A DNA stretch of 64,000 nucleotides, taken from contig JABBOT010000080.1 in the NCBI GenBank assembly GCA_016165875.1, positions 15,036,064-15,100,063 of the forward strand, given 5' to 3'. A program made the position numbers and the translations under genes. Origin of the DNA: Acanthopleura granulata (lineage: Eukaryota > Mollusca > Polyplacophora > Chitonida > Chitonidae). Shown piece after piece: positions 52,242-64,000 of the stretch (position 1 is its first letter; the number at the start of each line of letters is the position of its first letter). The notes beneath the pieces were generated by a model that was given only the letters and a program-made list of their open reading frames with translations, searched no databases and had not been told where the DNA came from.

Positions 52242-55200
52242 ATGCTGTCTTTCCCCAAATATTTTCATACGTTGATCGTCATCGGTTATGTTTTTTCAAC
52301 GAAAACTGCTGATGGAAAGGCTGTTGATTCGGAAACCAGCTTTTCAACACTTCATAACGACAGACGTGATGGTTCCCGATTGTTGCTCCGGACCGCCCGA
52401 TCTGTGGACGAAGGTAACTTGTCAGACATGGAAGTACAACAGATATTGGATGGCCACAATGCTTACAGACGCGGAGAGGGAGCATCCAATATGGAATACA
52501 TGGTATGTTACTGATGTTTTTAAACTCCATATGTACACCTACAATCATAGGTATTGTGTTTTTTGTTAAATCTAGGACCTATATGTGAAATCCGAAACTA
52601 GTATACCAATCACCAACCTGTACATACATATATTTCATAAATGATAATCTGAAGACCCATTTCCGGACAGAAGAATTCATCATCTCCTTTAAAAAGAAAA
52701 ACTAATGCTACCTTGTTGTTGTTGTCCTATAAATAGATAGATGCTCCAACGTAATACTACTGTGCAGGGGTGGTATTGAGTATTGTGGCAAAAATGCCCA
52801 TCCACAAGATTTTGTGTACCAGTCATAATGGCATGTGTATTAATGGAGCACAATTAGTAGCTTACACAGTCATTTTAAGAGAGTAGATGTATTCAAGTCC
52901 AATGTAGCACAAGAGTCATTGGTATAAGCTTTTGGGCATAGGATAGAATTTTAAACGCTTTCCGTAAGGCCTATACATAGGGCGATACAAATTTCGCCTG
53001 TAGCTTGCCGGTAATGTAAAGTTTCTTTTAACATAAATAAGTGGTTGTAACTGAGCCAGAGACGGCAGTCAAGTTATTGTAAAGTGCTCACAAAGGCCTG
53101 AAATTTCAAACATACCTGTTATTTCAAAAATCGAACAGAATTAAAACAGTACATGTATTTTCAGAAAAAGCTTTCCTATAACTGTCTTCGCTACAGGCTC
53201 TGAACAAATGGAAATTACACGACTCGTTGAATAAATTTGATACCCCGGGTCACTCATTGTATATCCCATATAAACTTATAGCATAGTGTATTATGGTATA
53301 CTCCATATAAGACGAAACATCTTATTGTTGTCATCCTGCTTTCCTATTCGTACAATTTATCTTCCTTGCTTAAAACTGACAAACATCTTCTGTGAAAGCA
53401 AATATACAAAGAGAGGATCACTAATACTAAATACATTTCCTGGTGATTATGTATATAGAAATTCATTTCATCTACTTCAGTATTTTGTAAGTATAGCCTC
53501 TATACCTGTGTCCGGGGTGGGAGGTCCGGGATCAATTCCGGGTCGGGTCACACCAAAGACATGGACTCGCCCTGACTGCCACAAGAAGGCACAGCATATA
53601 TATACATATACATTTTAAGGACTCACCGTGGTCAAAATGGTTGAGTACGACATTAAACCCAAGCATACATACATACTCTACTTATTTTCTAAAGAACAAT
53701 GAGTAAGAAGAGCCATAGTATCCATTTCATCTTCCACTGATATAGGAACTTTGCCGGCAAAAAATCTTTCGGCAGTGCCCTCGTGTCGTCTTGCAAGAAG
53801 TGCGCTGGAGACTGTATGTTACATGTGGCAGAGTTCGCCAGTAACTGAGGTACATGTAATATGCATTGATTATGCCCGTTGCACTCCGGTTTATTCCATC
53901 CATAAACCGACGGTCTTTTTTTTTTTTTTAACTAGACCGTTAAATAACGATGAAATAACTCAGAAGGTAATTAAGGGTGCGACGACTCTTCAGTACGTAT
54001 TTGTATATACTTGAAGAAGGCTCTGACACCTGGAAGATGCGCGTTTTAATATTATTATAAAGAGATTTTAAATTGAATGATATTGGTACTTCCTCACTTG
54101 ATGATAATGTCAGCCATCCTTACATAGGATTACTTAGAATTTGATATGAATTCTGCATCACACACATAAACATATTGTTTTGTGGTTCTCTCAAAAATTC
54201 TTTCGTTAAATTCGTTATTTGAGGGATGACGAACTGCCTTTCCGTTGATATGACGAATTAATATCGTTCCTGGTAAAGAATTAATCCGTCCCTGATAATG
54301 TAATCAGGAACACATCAATTCACTAGATCAACCCTCAAACAACGGATTTAATGGAATGGAGGATCTCCTGATGGGAAACCCTGGCGGACTGGACAAAGCG
54401 GCTAAAATTAGCCAAAACACCTCGTTTTCCGCAGTAGTGTTACAGTGTTTGCGTACCACCGAAGTATTTTTTGAGCTCACTTACACCCAAAACAGAGACG
54501 TGTTACAGGAAAGAACAAAACCCTGTACACTCAGCATTTTTAAAGACGAAATGGTTTTTTCAGTGTAACCCATTTACACATTTACGATTTAGCACATGGA
54601 AGATGTGGTTTGGTATTACTTTTTCGTGTTCTTTCCACGATGTGGCTGCATTAGATGTAGCTAAAGTGCCTTGACCCTATGATTATTAATTACCTCATCT
54701 ATTTTTGCCGACGACTATCTATGTGTCCGCTGATCTGTCTGTCTGTCTGTCTGTCACCGACTTTGAGGAAACAATTACGTACAGATGAACTGTTGAGTGC
54801 ACTTTCCTCGATGACATACTTTGCACAGTGGTCATCTCCATTTGTTTCTGGGTCCTGTAATTTTTAAGCGAGTCTTCTCCATTGCCAAATAAGATACAGT
54901 CGGATGTATTTCTTTTACAATTTCTTTTCTTCGCAACACAAGTGTTTTGGGGGAAGGGGGTGTGATCTCGGAGTGATTCTAGTTTTGTTGAATTGACAAC
55001 AGTTGGTTTTCGCAGTTTTAAAAGTTGAATTAAAGTTTGATTTGTGGAAGTTGTTCTTCCAAAAGTTCATCACAAGAAAAAATAGCAAAAATCTCAAGAG
55101 GTCTCTGAAGACTGCCACCATGGGTCTGGATCCATATTATCACCAAGTTAAAGATGTAATGGTGCTTATGCCAAGGTCTGCCCTAAAAAAACCTCAAGTT

Positions 55201-58200
55201 AAGCCGGTTATTTGAAAGATCAGTCCGTTTCTTATTACGGATGAATTCGCTACTAGGAACGAATTAATTGGTTACCAGAAACGGATTAGTTCTTTACCGG
55301 GATTGGATTAATTCGTTACCAGGAACAGACTAATTCGCTACCAGGAGCGGATTAATCAGTTACACCAGCGAAAGTGCAATTCACCATGAAATTGTGCCAT
55401 CAAGTTTCATTAAAACTCTCCCAGAACTTTTTCTGCACAGACTGATTTCACAACGTTGAAAAATCGTTTACACATTTCATTCACCCCAGCTTTACAAAAT
55501 TTGGGCAGTTGCATAGCAGATCCGTGGATATTTTTTATTTCTCATTTCTATTGGCAGCGTTGAAGAATTGCTTAAAAATTCCATTTCATGGATGCACGTC
55601 TGGATAACCACCAAAATGAGATGGTTTGATCAAGCTGTGCTCCATACTGCGTCCAGATCCATCCATCACTTTTTCTGTGATGTCGCTGACAGGAAAACAG
55701 ACAAACATGCAGGCAGACATATAAATGCTTTCTAAACAAACAAAGAAATAAACACGTTATAAATAAATAAATTCTTTTATATGGTCATTTAAACATCCAT
55801 CAGATTGACTAATAAATGACAAATCGGATGACGATAAGCTGTGTCTGAGATGATGTCGTTGTCAATATGATGTCGGTGTGAATACACGTCCTGGCTCCCA
55901 GTTCCACAAAGCAGTCGTAGTTTAAGTTGATTGTAACTACGATGAAAATCCACATTAAAAAGATAGCTAGCCATGGTAATTACAATCAACTTCGTTTACG
56001 ACTACGTAGCACAACAGTTGCCCGGACTTGTCCCATATCCTTCAGCTTGACGTGGCAGTGTTAAGATTACAGGTGTGGCAGTAATAACTATTGTGTCCTA
56101 CAGTCAACACTAATAGAGCTGTCTGTCAATTTGACAGATGTGTAATATATACATGGTGTGACTGGTTTTAAATTGTTATCAATATGTGTATACATTTGAT
56201 AATCGATATTGTATTCTGATGTATAAATTATGCTTTAGTACTATATATAGTGCTTACGCCTGTATGTCTTGTTTGCAGGCGTGTAATATCTGTCATAACT
56301 CTTGAAATCTGCGCAAACATCTTGTGTCAAAATGAGATATAAGTATGTGTACTTGATATCATTTTTTAAACGTTGTAATGCCTACATCTCGCGGGGCTTT
56401 GCAATAACAAACTTGCTTGTGACAAAATTACTTTTTTATTAAAATCTTTTCATTTGATATGTCAGTTGCTCGACACGGGATGTCAAACATTTTTCGTGTA
56501 CTTTATTTCACATCCTTGTATTTCAAATCAGTAGAATTTAATATTCAGACTTACCTTAAATTTCAAAAGTTTCGTTCCTTTGGGTGTGAATTCGCACAGA
56601 AATGGGGAAATCAAGGCATTTTTTCTTTCTTTGAATGCACAACTTTTCAAAGCCAATGGAGCAAATGCGATTTCCTCTGCAAAGAACCCTTTCTTCGTTA
56701 TGAAACTATACTTACTGTGTGCTTTCTCGTATTAGCTATTTCTTATGATAGACTAGTTACTCGCCTTCTGGCTGACATCCTGTGTCATAGGCTGGAACTG
56801 AACCAAAACGCCCATCACCAGCTAAACCGAGCAGCCAAGACTTGTACCACATAGCAGTCTTTATGGCGACAAGCAAAAACACATAATCTCTCAGAATCTC
56901 GTTTTTCTAAATTAACTGTCATGGCGTCCAACAGAAAGTCAGAGAACTTGATCGACTTTACCTATATAATGGCGACGAGTTTCGTGAGTATATATATTTG
57001 AAATCTAGGAGTTGTGAAGAATCGGGTGGTGCCAGTTTTTATTCGGTTTTCATTCTAATAAACAGATTCTTCGCGCACGGACTTGAAGTCATCCTACCCC
57101 GTTTCATCACCACATTCCAAAGCGCCAACGACCTTTAGCAAGTTACCGGTGAACATTTCCATGTGTGACATACATATGTCTTATGTACAGACAAGTGGTC
57201 AGTAGCGAAATCCATGTAAGACGACGCGACACAGCACCATCAACAAATGTTGCCACCCAGCTAGACGCGGAGACTTGCGATAAACAGAGATATCTCGAGT
57301 CAAAATAATTTTACTCATTCAGGAAATAGCCTAGCCATTATATTTTGCTAGAAACTTGCTAAACTATTCGTCTTAAGTAGCTAAAGGTCAACCGTCTCCA
57401 TGGAGGGAAATTGTCTTTAAACCCGGAACTAGTAGCCGACCTGTTTCTGTGATATGATCAGAGTAGTTTTGATTAGGATCGCGAACTAGCAGCTGTCTTA
57501 GACTTAATCTTAACGTGAGGTACTATTCATGAACTTAGATTTCATCGTAACCCTAACTTTTTGAAAATTTGAAAGCAGTGAACTATTTTGAAGTTAAATG
57601 TCAGTTTCGCATTACGTGAAATTTGACTTTGAATATTGTTTTACCAGCTGACGATCTGGCCCCAGAATCACAAGTCTGTCTTAGACTCAAGTCAGACTTA
57701 GACTTACCTTTTAGTATTAATCCTGGACTTAAAATTAAATTTAAGAAATTTTCAATTTAAAGGCTAATTCTTATTTTTGTCATTAAGGTCTAGGACAACT
57801 CTTAGTATTTAAATGAAAGCGCTTAAGGTGAAGTACAACTGATTTGAAGTTTAGACTAAGTTTGACTTAACTATAACCCAACTTCGTAGTCCTGAAACCA
57901 GTAGTAAGATTTGCGTGAGCTTGAGAAATTGAAAGGCACCCTTTCCCAAGAGCCTATATATGCTCGACGTAAGCCTATACCAGTACTAAAAATAAAACTG
58001 TGAATATACATGTATACATCTGAATAATGTATTCATCCATACTTTACAACTGCTTAAAGGTGTGGAATGCTGAACTAGCGAGGATGGCCACGGATCATGT
58101 TCGACAGTGCCAATGGGCTCACAGTTCGATGCAGACACGCGGATACAACATTTCGTACTCTCAAGTGGGCGAAAATCTGCAGTACACTTCCGGTGGGAGG

Positions 58201-61200
58201 AACGTCAGCAGTGCATTAGCAATGTGGTTCCAGGAGAAGGAATTCTATCATTTCGACTCCCGCAATTGTACCCAGGGAAAAATGTGTGGCCACTACACCC
58301 AAGTAAGAGAATAAATACAAAATTTATGCATTTATTTATTTATTTATTCAACGCTATAATGTACTTGGGGGAAGCTGTAGGGTAAATAAATCAGGGATAA
58401 CTGAGTTTAATTTCATGATTTTTTTTCAATACACATAGCTGACAGTTTACTGAATACACTAAATAAACGCGCTTATTTTGCCGAATCCTCGAAGAGAGCG
58501 TTACACAGTTGTCACACGCATTGTTCCTGCAAGGTAAATGCAGTGTATAAACCCACAGCCCTGCAATGGCGATTTATTTTTCTAAATTTTATTCTAATCG
58601 GGAAATAAAAAAGAAAACTTTAGAAAAGTACAAAATAGGAATATTATGACGAATTGCATGCAGAAGAAACAGACACAAAAGAAAAGTTTTTCTGCACCAT
58701 CGTGGTTTAAGGCAACATTTCATATATGGCACACCGTTATTTATTTGATTGGTGTTTTACGCCGTATATATTTCAAGAATATTTCACGTCTGCGATGGCG
58801 GCCAGCGTTATGATGGGGGAAACCGGGCAGAGCCCGGAGGAAACTCATCCGCAGGTTGCTGGCAGATTCCCACGTGCGGCCGGAGAGGAGGCCAGCATGA
58901 GCTGGACTTGAACTCACAATAACCGCATTGGTGGGAGGCTACTAGGTCAATGCGCTGCGTTAGAGCGCTAACCGACTAAGCCACGGAGGCCCCTGGTACA
59001 CCGTCACCCAACCGCACTCACTGTGTTACAAGAGTAGGTCTGTATAGTAGATTAATTTCTTGAGTGACAATTCGCCTGCCCTATAGTTGAATATTTATGA
59101 ATTTGAAGATATCGCAAGTTCAGAAAAACAATGTATTTTCAAATCCAATTTATCTGCAAGTGCATATATTTAAGCCTACAGGATGTGAAGATACTTTATG
59201 AATTCAAGGTATATATACAAGTCACAAAGCAGAAATTCTCCGGTATAGTCTAATTAGGACGTATAAAGTACAACGGAAATGTACTTGAAAAAACCGATAG
59301 AAGGTATTATGCATGGTAGACAGTTCTCTATAGAAGTTTGTTTGATACAAAACTCACATGTTCATGAAATTTAACCTATTGTAAAACACAACGTGTTCTC
59401 CGATACCCGTGCAGTAAAAAGATGTACATGCACGCGCGCAGCAGAATTGGTGAACTGACCTACTACTGTATAGTTGTGTTCAATGTCAAAACCTCACGTC
59501 TTTATTACAGTACACAGAGGAACAGCCTCATGACTTAAATTGCACGTTTTAATGTTTGGTTAACAAACATTGATAGTTACTCTGACCTTTTGGCTGTTAG
59601 CACGCACATTCAGTAGAACAGGAAGCGCAATAAAAACTAGTCTTTTTTTCTTAAATCATGTGTCCAATTAACCAGTTTGACCTTAGAACACGGGACACTT
59701 TATACAATCTGAGAATGGGTTGTGCTTAACAACCACACCCTATACTCTTGGATTTTCACTGACAGCACCTCTTGTTGAAAGAGGAACTGTCCATAGAATA
59801 CATGCTGCAGAAAATACTGAGTGAGCCCACGACATAAATCTACTCCTCAATTATTAATGAAATCAAATCAGACTTAATTACAGTTACCACCATGCCATTT
59901 CTGAATTTAAAAATGTGAAATCAAAAAATTATTTAATTTTGTGGCCATATATTGAAATTAAAATTTTGACATCCCCAAAATTTTATCTTAAAACAAATGT
60001 GTCAAAATGTCAAATTTTGAAAAATGTACCCGTGCCAGAAGCTAATTATTTTGAGGAGGTTTTAAATTTTCGGTCAAGTCATAATTGGCATTCTGGAATC
60101 AACCACTTGCAGCTTTGTAAAGGTTATTGCCCTTTTAAATAATACCGGGCCTAGGCGTTCTCTAATTAAAGCCAGAGTTCCGTTCATGATTCGTTACTAT
60201 ATATATAAAGGGAAGGGTCTTGTTTAGAGTATACATGTATATACATATACATTTTACCTTCAAACAAATCTGTTCCTGCTAACGAATGAATCCGTTCCTG
60301 AAACGTTATCAGAAACGAATTCATCTGTTAGATTAACGGAAATGCAATCCGTCATCCCTCAAATAACGGATGTAACTATTACATTTTAACAGGTTTTATT
60401 TGATATAGTATGTCAAGATGAATGGTTTAGTGAATTCACAGCATTGGAAAGTATCATGTTGACAGGTAAGGGTGGAGAGCCGGTAGACAGAAGACGTATA
60501 GAATGGCGATACTTTAGTGGAACCTCTGTACCTCTTGATTACTTACTACTAAACAATGTCCGGTTTCAGAGGAAAAATCGCATCGTCGATTTACATATGT
60601 ATATACTATTTCTTAATGCGATGCGTATACAGACGCTTTACTCTTGATTGATATCAAATAAGTGAAAACTGAAAAATAGAAAATAAAAAGTAAAAACAGA
60701 AAAAATCCCGCGTTTTGTGTTGCAGCAGTCTGTGGTACCACACAAACATGCTCTGTATGTCTTAATGTTTACTTTTATATAATGAAATCGCACCGACAAA
60801 TACCAGCAGTTTACATAATATGGTCCATTAGTAGAACCTGAAATAAGGTAAATCCGATTGACAGGTAACAGGAAACACACACCACAAACTCGCATCCGAG
60901 TGTGATGGAAATAGTTCGGAACGCCTTTCGGCTGTGGTCGGTAACATTCGATCAGGGGCAGGAGTTTGAGTTCGTCACATTCATTCCCGTGTCGGTGGGC
61001 GTGGATTTGCGTGCATGGTTTTCGAGGTTTCATTTCCGTTTATTTTAAGAATAGGTTTAAGAGAGCAAGGCTCAATTTCACTGCAAATGTCTCTCAATAA
61101 CCCACTTTTTCTCCTTCCACAGTTGGTATGGGCCAAATCTCGCGAAGTCGGATGTGGAATCACATTTTGTGCAAACTTCACCAAAGACAATGACATCCGC

Positions 61201-63429
61201 CGTAACATTAGATATTTCGGCTGTAACTACGTACCTCGGTAAGTTAAGGTAATGTACACATGGACGTGGGATATACCACAACAACACACACCATTTTAAC
61301 ATTTTAAATTACTGTAAGTCATTAAATCAAAAGACAAACGTGTAACTTTGCAGGACACACTTGCTCGAAGCCCGCTTAAGGATACTATAGCCCTCGTAAG
61401 CAGAATGTCACATTTTGCCTTCTGTAACCCAAAATATTGATCAAATATGGCCACATGTATGTATATTCTGAAAGCTAAACGAACGCTGATCTCAAAAAAG
61501 CTTTAAAATTTACCTTACTTCAATAATAAGTGAAATAAAGAGAATGTTTGAAAAAATTCGGAGGTTTTTCAATTTTCCCGTAAGTGGATAATTTACTATT
61601 TAAACTAAAAAACTGATCCACAGATTTTTACTATTCATCATAGATTGTTCTGAGTGATCAGTTAAAGTTAAAACTTTAAAAAATTTAAAAATTTTGTGAA
61701 GCTGTGATGTCCTTTTACAAATATGTTTAAGACTATAAAAGATATCAAAAGTTTGAGATAGAGTTTTTAGCTTAAGTATTTAGCTGCATGTGTACCAAGT
61801 TTCATAGCATTATGTTGAAAAATAAGCGAGAAACAAAAGCATTTCCCCACACAACCGTCTTAAAAATAGAAAGGGCTTTTTGAAAATAATTTTAATCAAG
61901 AATTGTCCTGCCCCTAATTAAAATGTGAACATATGAAACTACTTATGTGATATTTTAAAACTTAACATGCTCCATAAAAGCGTGAATTGGTGTTTTATCT
62001 TCACATTTCTGAGCAAAACCTGCTATAAAGTGTGTATAAACCCTTCCTCAATGCCACAACGGTGGAGTTATTAAGGCTGTTGTTTTAGTTAATAGGTTTG
62101 CTTGAGTAGTCTGCACAAGCAGCCAGAGGAATGCCTATTCATAGCAGGTAATCCCCTTCAGTGAGCTAAACCCCCTAATCAGGGGCAACTGAGAAAACAC
62201 AACTGCCTTGGTTCATAACATGTTATATTTTTTGTCAAATTTAAGGTATTTAAAATGCGATTTTTGTTTTCTTCTTTATGTGACAGGAAAGATAGGAGAG
62301 AGGAGAATAAAAGTGTGAAATAAAAAAAAATTGACCAAATTTCACCGCTGAGGGATTCTAGTATCCTTAACGTTACGGGCACGTATAGCTACCATGCATG
62401 ACGACATAATACCTACGGTGCTGTGTTCCATGGTAGTTACGTGCTCGTAACGTTAACAGAGCTTCGTGCAAGTGGGCCCAACATACTAAATCACACTTAC
62501 GACATTTATGTTTATGAGTTTTTTTTCCGAAACTTTTCTATGGTTTCCATCTGATTTAAAACGTATTCAGCGGTGTTATACCAGACGCCTCCATCTTGCT
62601 CGGTGAAGATTTATTAGATAAAAGTCAGGTGCATGTTCTCATATTCTTGTGTGTTCCGGGGCCAATGGTTCAAAGTTTATAAGAACTTAGAGATTGGTGA
62701 TAACTTTTTAATTCAGTTCAGATTTAAGTCCCATTTAGTTTGTATAAGGATGAGACAAGTATTACACTTTTTAAAGACTGACTTAATTTTAACACGTTTT
62801 TGAACAATTGGCACTTGTATATATGGCTAGAGTACTGGTCGTAATTAATATATATATATATGTATAAGTGTGGCGAAAACGCTTTTCGTCGCCATCTTCA
62901 TTTCATGGCCTGATAAATGAGAACGAGTCTTAACTTCTTCAGGACATGAGTTTTACCCTGATTGGAAACAGTGAAAAACTCTGCAGGCTTTTTTCAACCA
63001 TGAATAGAGAATCGTTTTCACACAGTTTATAGCCTATACTGACGTAAGTGGAAAGCAAAGAAAAGGTCACACACGCACAAAAAGACATATGTAAGCCCAC
63101 GTACTATATATGTATGTAAACCATTTCTATCGGTAAGAAAAATTCCAATCTAAAACAAACAATCTGTTTTCCTAGACAGTGTTTAATGATCTTTCCTATA
63201 TGCTCTTCACATTCCTTTAATTGATGAATGTCCTCTATCCTGTTACAGAGGTAACTACCACCAGGCTGTTCCGTACAAGAAAGGCCCGGCCTGTTCTGAA
63301 TGTTTCTCTGAGCATAGATGGTGTAAGACTGATCTCTGCTGTATGTATGCTTCAGTTTTCTTCACCAAACGTTTGTTCGATTTCAATCACCTCAGTCTTT
63401 GTACTGTTCACGTTAGGCGTTTTAAGTAA
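52242..63429 (+). CDS. Secreted CAP/SCP-domain protein
   Basis: Four exons: 52242-52502, 58060-58302, 61123-61238 and 63249-63429, phases 0, 0 and 2, 266 aa. The ATG starts a signal peptide (MLSFPKYFHTLIVIGYVFS). The CAP domain follows: ILDGHNAYRR with the first cavity His, VWNAELARMA, CQWAHS, SQVGENLQY with the conserved Glu, GHYTQLVWAKS (CAP1 signature with the second His) and YFGCNYVPRGNY (CAP2 signature), then GPACSECFSEHRWC and DLCC. CAP proteins are secreted, sterol- or lipid-binding or signalling, and include PI15, GLIPR and CRISP types; the role here is not readable. The last ~30 residues after DLCC look unlike the family and two donor-like sites (gtatgt in the codons after CC, gtaaga at the stop) allow a different ending. 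AATAAA at 63540. Confidence 0.88.
53508..53665 (+). repeat. tRNA-derived SINE of a second family in CAP intron 1
   Basis: GGGATCAATTCCGGGTCGGGTCACACC is a B-box-like start region, the end is ACATTAAACCCAAGCATACATACATAC. Another repeat piece related to the common SINE follows at 53790-53940 (AGAGTTCGCCAGTAACT). Confidence 0.6.
54205..54352. mobile_element. MITE with AAATCCGTTRTTTGAGGG termini, copy 1
   Basis: The left end AAATTCGTTATTTGAGGG and the right end CCCTCAAACAACGGATTTA are inverted copies. Inside are repeated GAATTAAT.CGT.CCTG words. About 148 bases, noncoding, in CAP intron 1. Confidence 0.7.
55215..55370. repeat. Tandem ~28-bp GAATTAATTCGTTACCAGGAA units
   Basis: Five or so units of the inner sequence of the 54.2-kb MITE follow one another. 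It looks like an internal amplification of a decayed MITE copy. Confidence 0.65.
55890..56027. mobile_element. Hairpin MITE
   Basis: Arms GTCGTAGTTTAAGTTGATTG (55914 on) and CAATCAACTTCGTTTACGAC (to 56001) are inverted copies. Outer CCAGTTCCACAAAG and the opposite end define an element of about 135 bases in CAP intron 1. Confidence 0.7.
57655..57903. mobile_element. Degenerate hairpin MITE
   Basis: CTGGCCCCAGAATCACAAGT at one end and CGTAGTCCTGAAACCAG at the other, with many GTCTTAGACT and AGTTTAGACTAAG words that pair imperfectly. A related fragment is at 57480-57560. Confidence 0.5.
58736..58994 (-). repeat. Full-length SINE, minus strand, in CAP intron 2
   Basis: The best-preserved copy: on the minus strand it begins GGGGCCTCCGTGGCTTAGTC followed by GGTTAGCGC (A-box), has GAGTTCAAGTCCAG (B-box), the CGGGCTCTGCCCGG palindrome and ends ACGGCGTAAAACACCAATCAAATAA. 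Confidence 0.9.
60258..60378. mobile_element. MITE with AAATCCGTTRTTTGAGGG-type termini, copy 2
   Basis: The end ATCCCTCAAATAACGGATGTA and inner GAATGAATCCGTTCCTG match the 54.2-kb element in inverse orientation; the left end (CCTTCAAACAAATCTGTTCC) is diverged. In CAP intron 2. Confidence 0.65.
62355..62478. mobile_element. Hairpin MITE (AACGTTACGAGCACGTA family), copy 1
   Basis: Arms 62369-62396 and 62429-62454 are inverted copies (AACGTTACGGGCACGTA against its complement with CATGGTAGTTACGTGCTCG). Followed by GCTTCGTGCAAGTGGGCCC, the outer terminus. In CAP intron 3. Confidence 0.8.
62658..62815. mobile_element. Short inverted-repeat element with GCCAATGGTTCAAAG ends
   Basis: GCCAATGGTTCAAAG at 62661 and TTTTTGAACAATTGGC at about 62797-62812 are inverted copies enclosing ~120 AT-rich bases; noncoding. 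Confidence 0.55.
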
Positions 63430-63539
63430 GATTTATTCAACAACTTAATATAAAAGATTAATGCATGAGGAGTAAAGCCACTCCAGAACACCTCTGGTCA
63501 GTTTACATCAGTTAGGGTTTCGTTGTACATCTAGCTTAA

Positions 63540-63545
63540 AATAAA
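63540..63545 (+). terminator. Possible poly(A) signal for the CAP gene
   Basis: AATAAA 111 bases after the predicted stop. Confidence 0.4.
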
Positions 63546-63750
63546 ATGATTAAATAGCCAAGTTGCTGTGATAGATGTTGATCGCAAAAACCATACATAT
63601 TCACCGTAGGCATGTTGTACCTGTTGGTAGAGGACAACCTAAAATCATTGCTGTTCCACAGTTCCACCATATGCTGTAACACTTATGTGATGGCACCCAT
63701 GCAATCTGTACGAGCTCCTTATAGAATCATGATGACCATCTCGGTGGCCA

Positions 63751-63872
63751 GGGGCCACTTGAACGAAGCCCTCTTAACGTTACGAGCAGGTAGCTACCAT
63801 ACCTACAATGCAGCACGGTTGCTATAGTAGTTACGTGCTCTTAACGCTAAGAGGGCTTGGTGCAAGTGGGGG
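63751..63872. mobile_element. Hairpin MITE (AACGTTACGAGCACGTA family), copy 2
   Basis: Arms AGCCCTCTTAACGTTACGAG (63767 on) and TTAACGCTAAGAGGGCTT (to 63858) are inverted copies, with outer CCACTTGAACGAAG against CTTGGTGCAAGTGG. Same family as the 62.4-kb copy. Downstream of the CAP gene. A tRNA-like CTGGTGGTTACAGCGTCCGC word starts just after it at 63875. Confidence 0.8.
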
Positions 63873-64000
63873 ACTGGTGGTTACAGCGTCCGCCTCGGGT
63901 CGGGAGATCCGAAACTCCTCTCGCCGCGTAAGTCATCTTGTCGCTAAATACATCTTGCCTCTTAACTCGCCTTTCCTCTTACGTCATCTTGCAATATAAC

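Overview
The window looks like a piece of an AT-rich, intron-containing lophotrochozoan genome, most likely a mollusc. The signs are spliced animal genes with GT-AG introns, a tRNA-derived SINE with an (AAAT)n tail present in a dozen or so copies, many small hairpin MITEs, TA and CA microsatellites and several minisatellites. All gene models below were assembled by eye from splice signals, reading phase and remembered family sequence; no search was run.

Left part (1-10.9 kb): two genes diverge from an ~860-bp intergenic stretch. PRMT5 (protein arginine methyltransferase) runs leftwards and is cut by the window edge; six N-terminal exons are present. The UPF0489/C5orf22 gene runs rightwards in seven exons and carries arginase-like metal-ligand motifs. 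Two arginine-directed proteins, one known and one predicted, therefore share a head-to-head promoter.

Middle part (11.9-38.9 kb): a spread-out cluster of three paralogous genes (A on -, B and C on +) that I cannot assign to any known family. They share a ~95-residue domain centred on a W-K-N-A motif. Each appears to have a tiny phase-0 start exon and one large domain exon. B and C add different linkers and a hydrophobic C-terminal tail (tail-anchored type); A stops right after the domain. Facing the likely start of A is a composite of a perfect kB-like decamer and a triple GAAA-NN interferon-response-type element; a canonical ISRE with a kB-like site lies at 16.4-16.5 kb, and another ISRE lies upstream of C. 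This is the best candidate in the window for an undescribed, possibly immune-induced system. Minisatellites with 24-, ~30-, 35- and 47-bp periods are concentrated in the same interval.

Right part (41-64 kb): an intronless, intact glomulin (GLMN) gene on the - strand; a ~3.3-kb transposon-like unit with ~300-bp terminal inverted repeats around a broken copy of a large uncharacterised invertebrate gene family; and a four-exon secreted CAP/SCP-domain gene on + with long introns full of MITEs and SINEs. Most of 27-36 kb, 38.9-41.6 kb and 43.7-47 kb holds no gene I can support.
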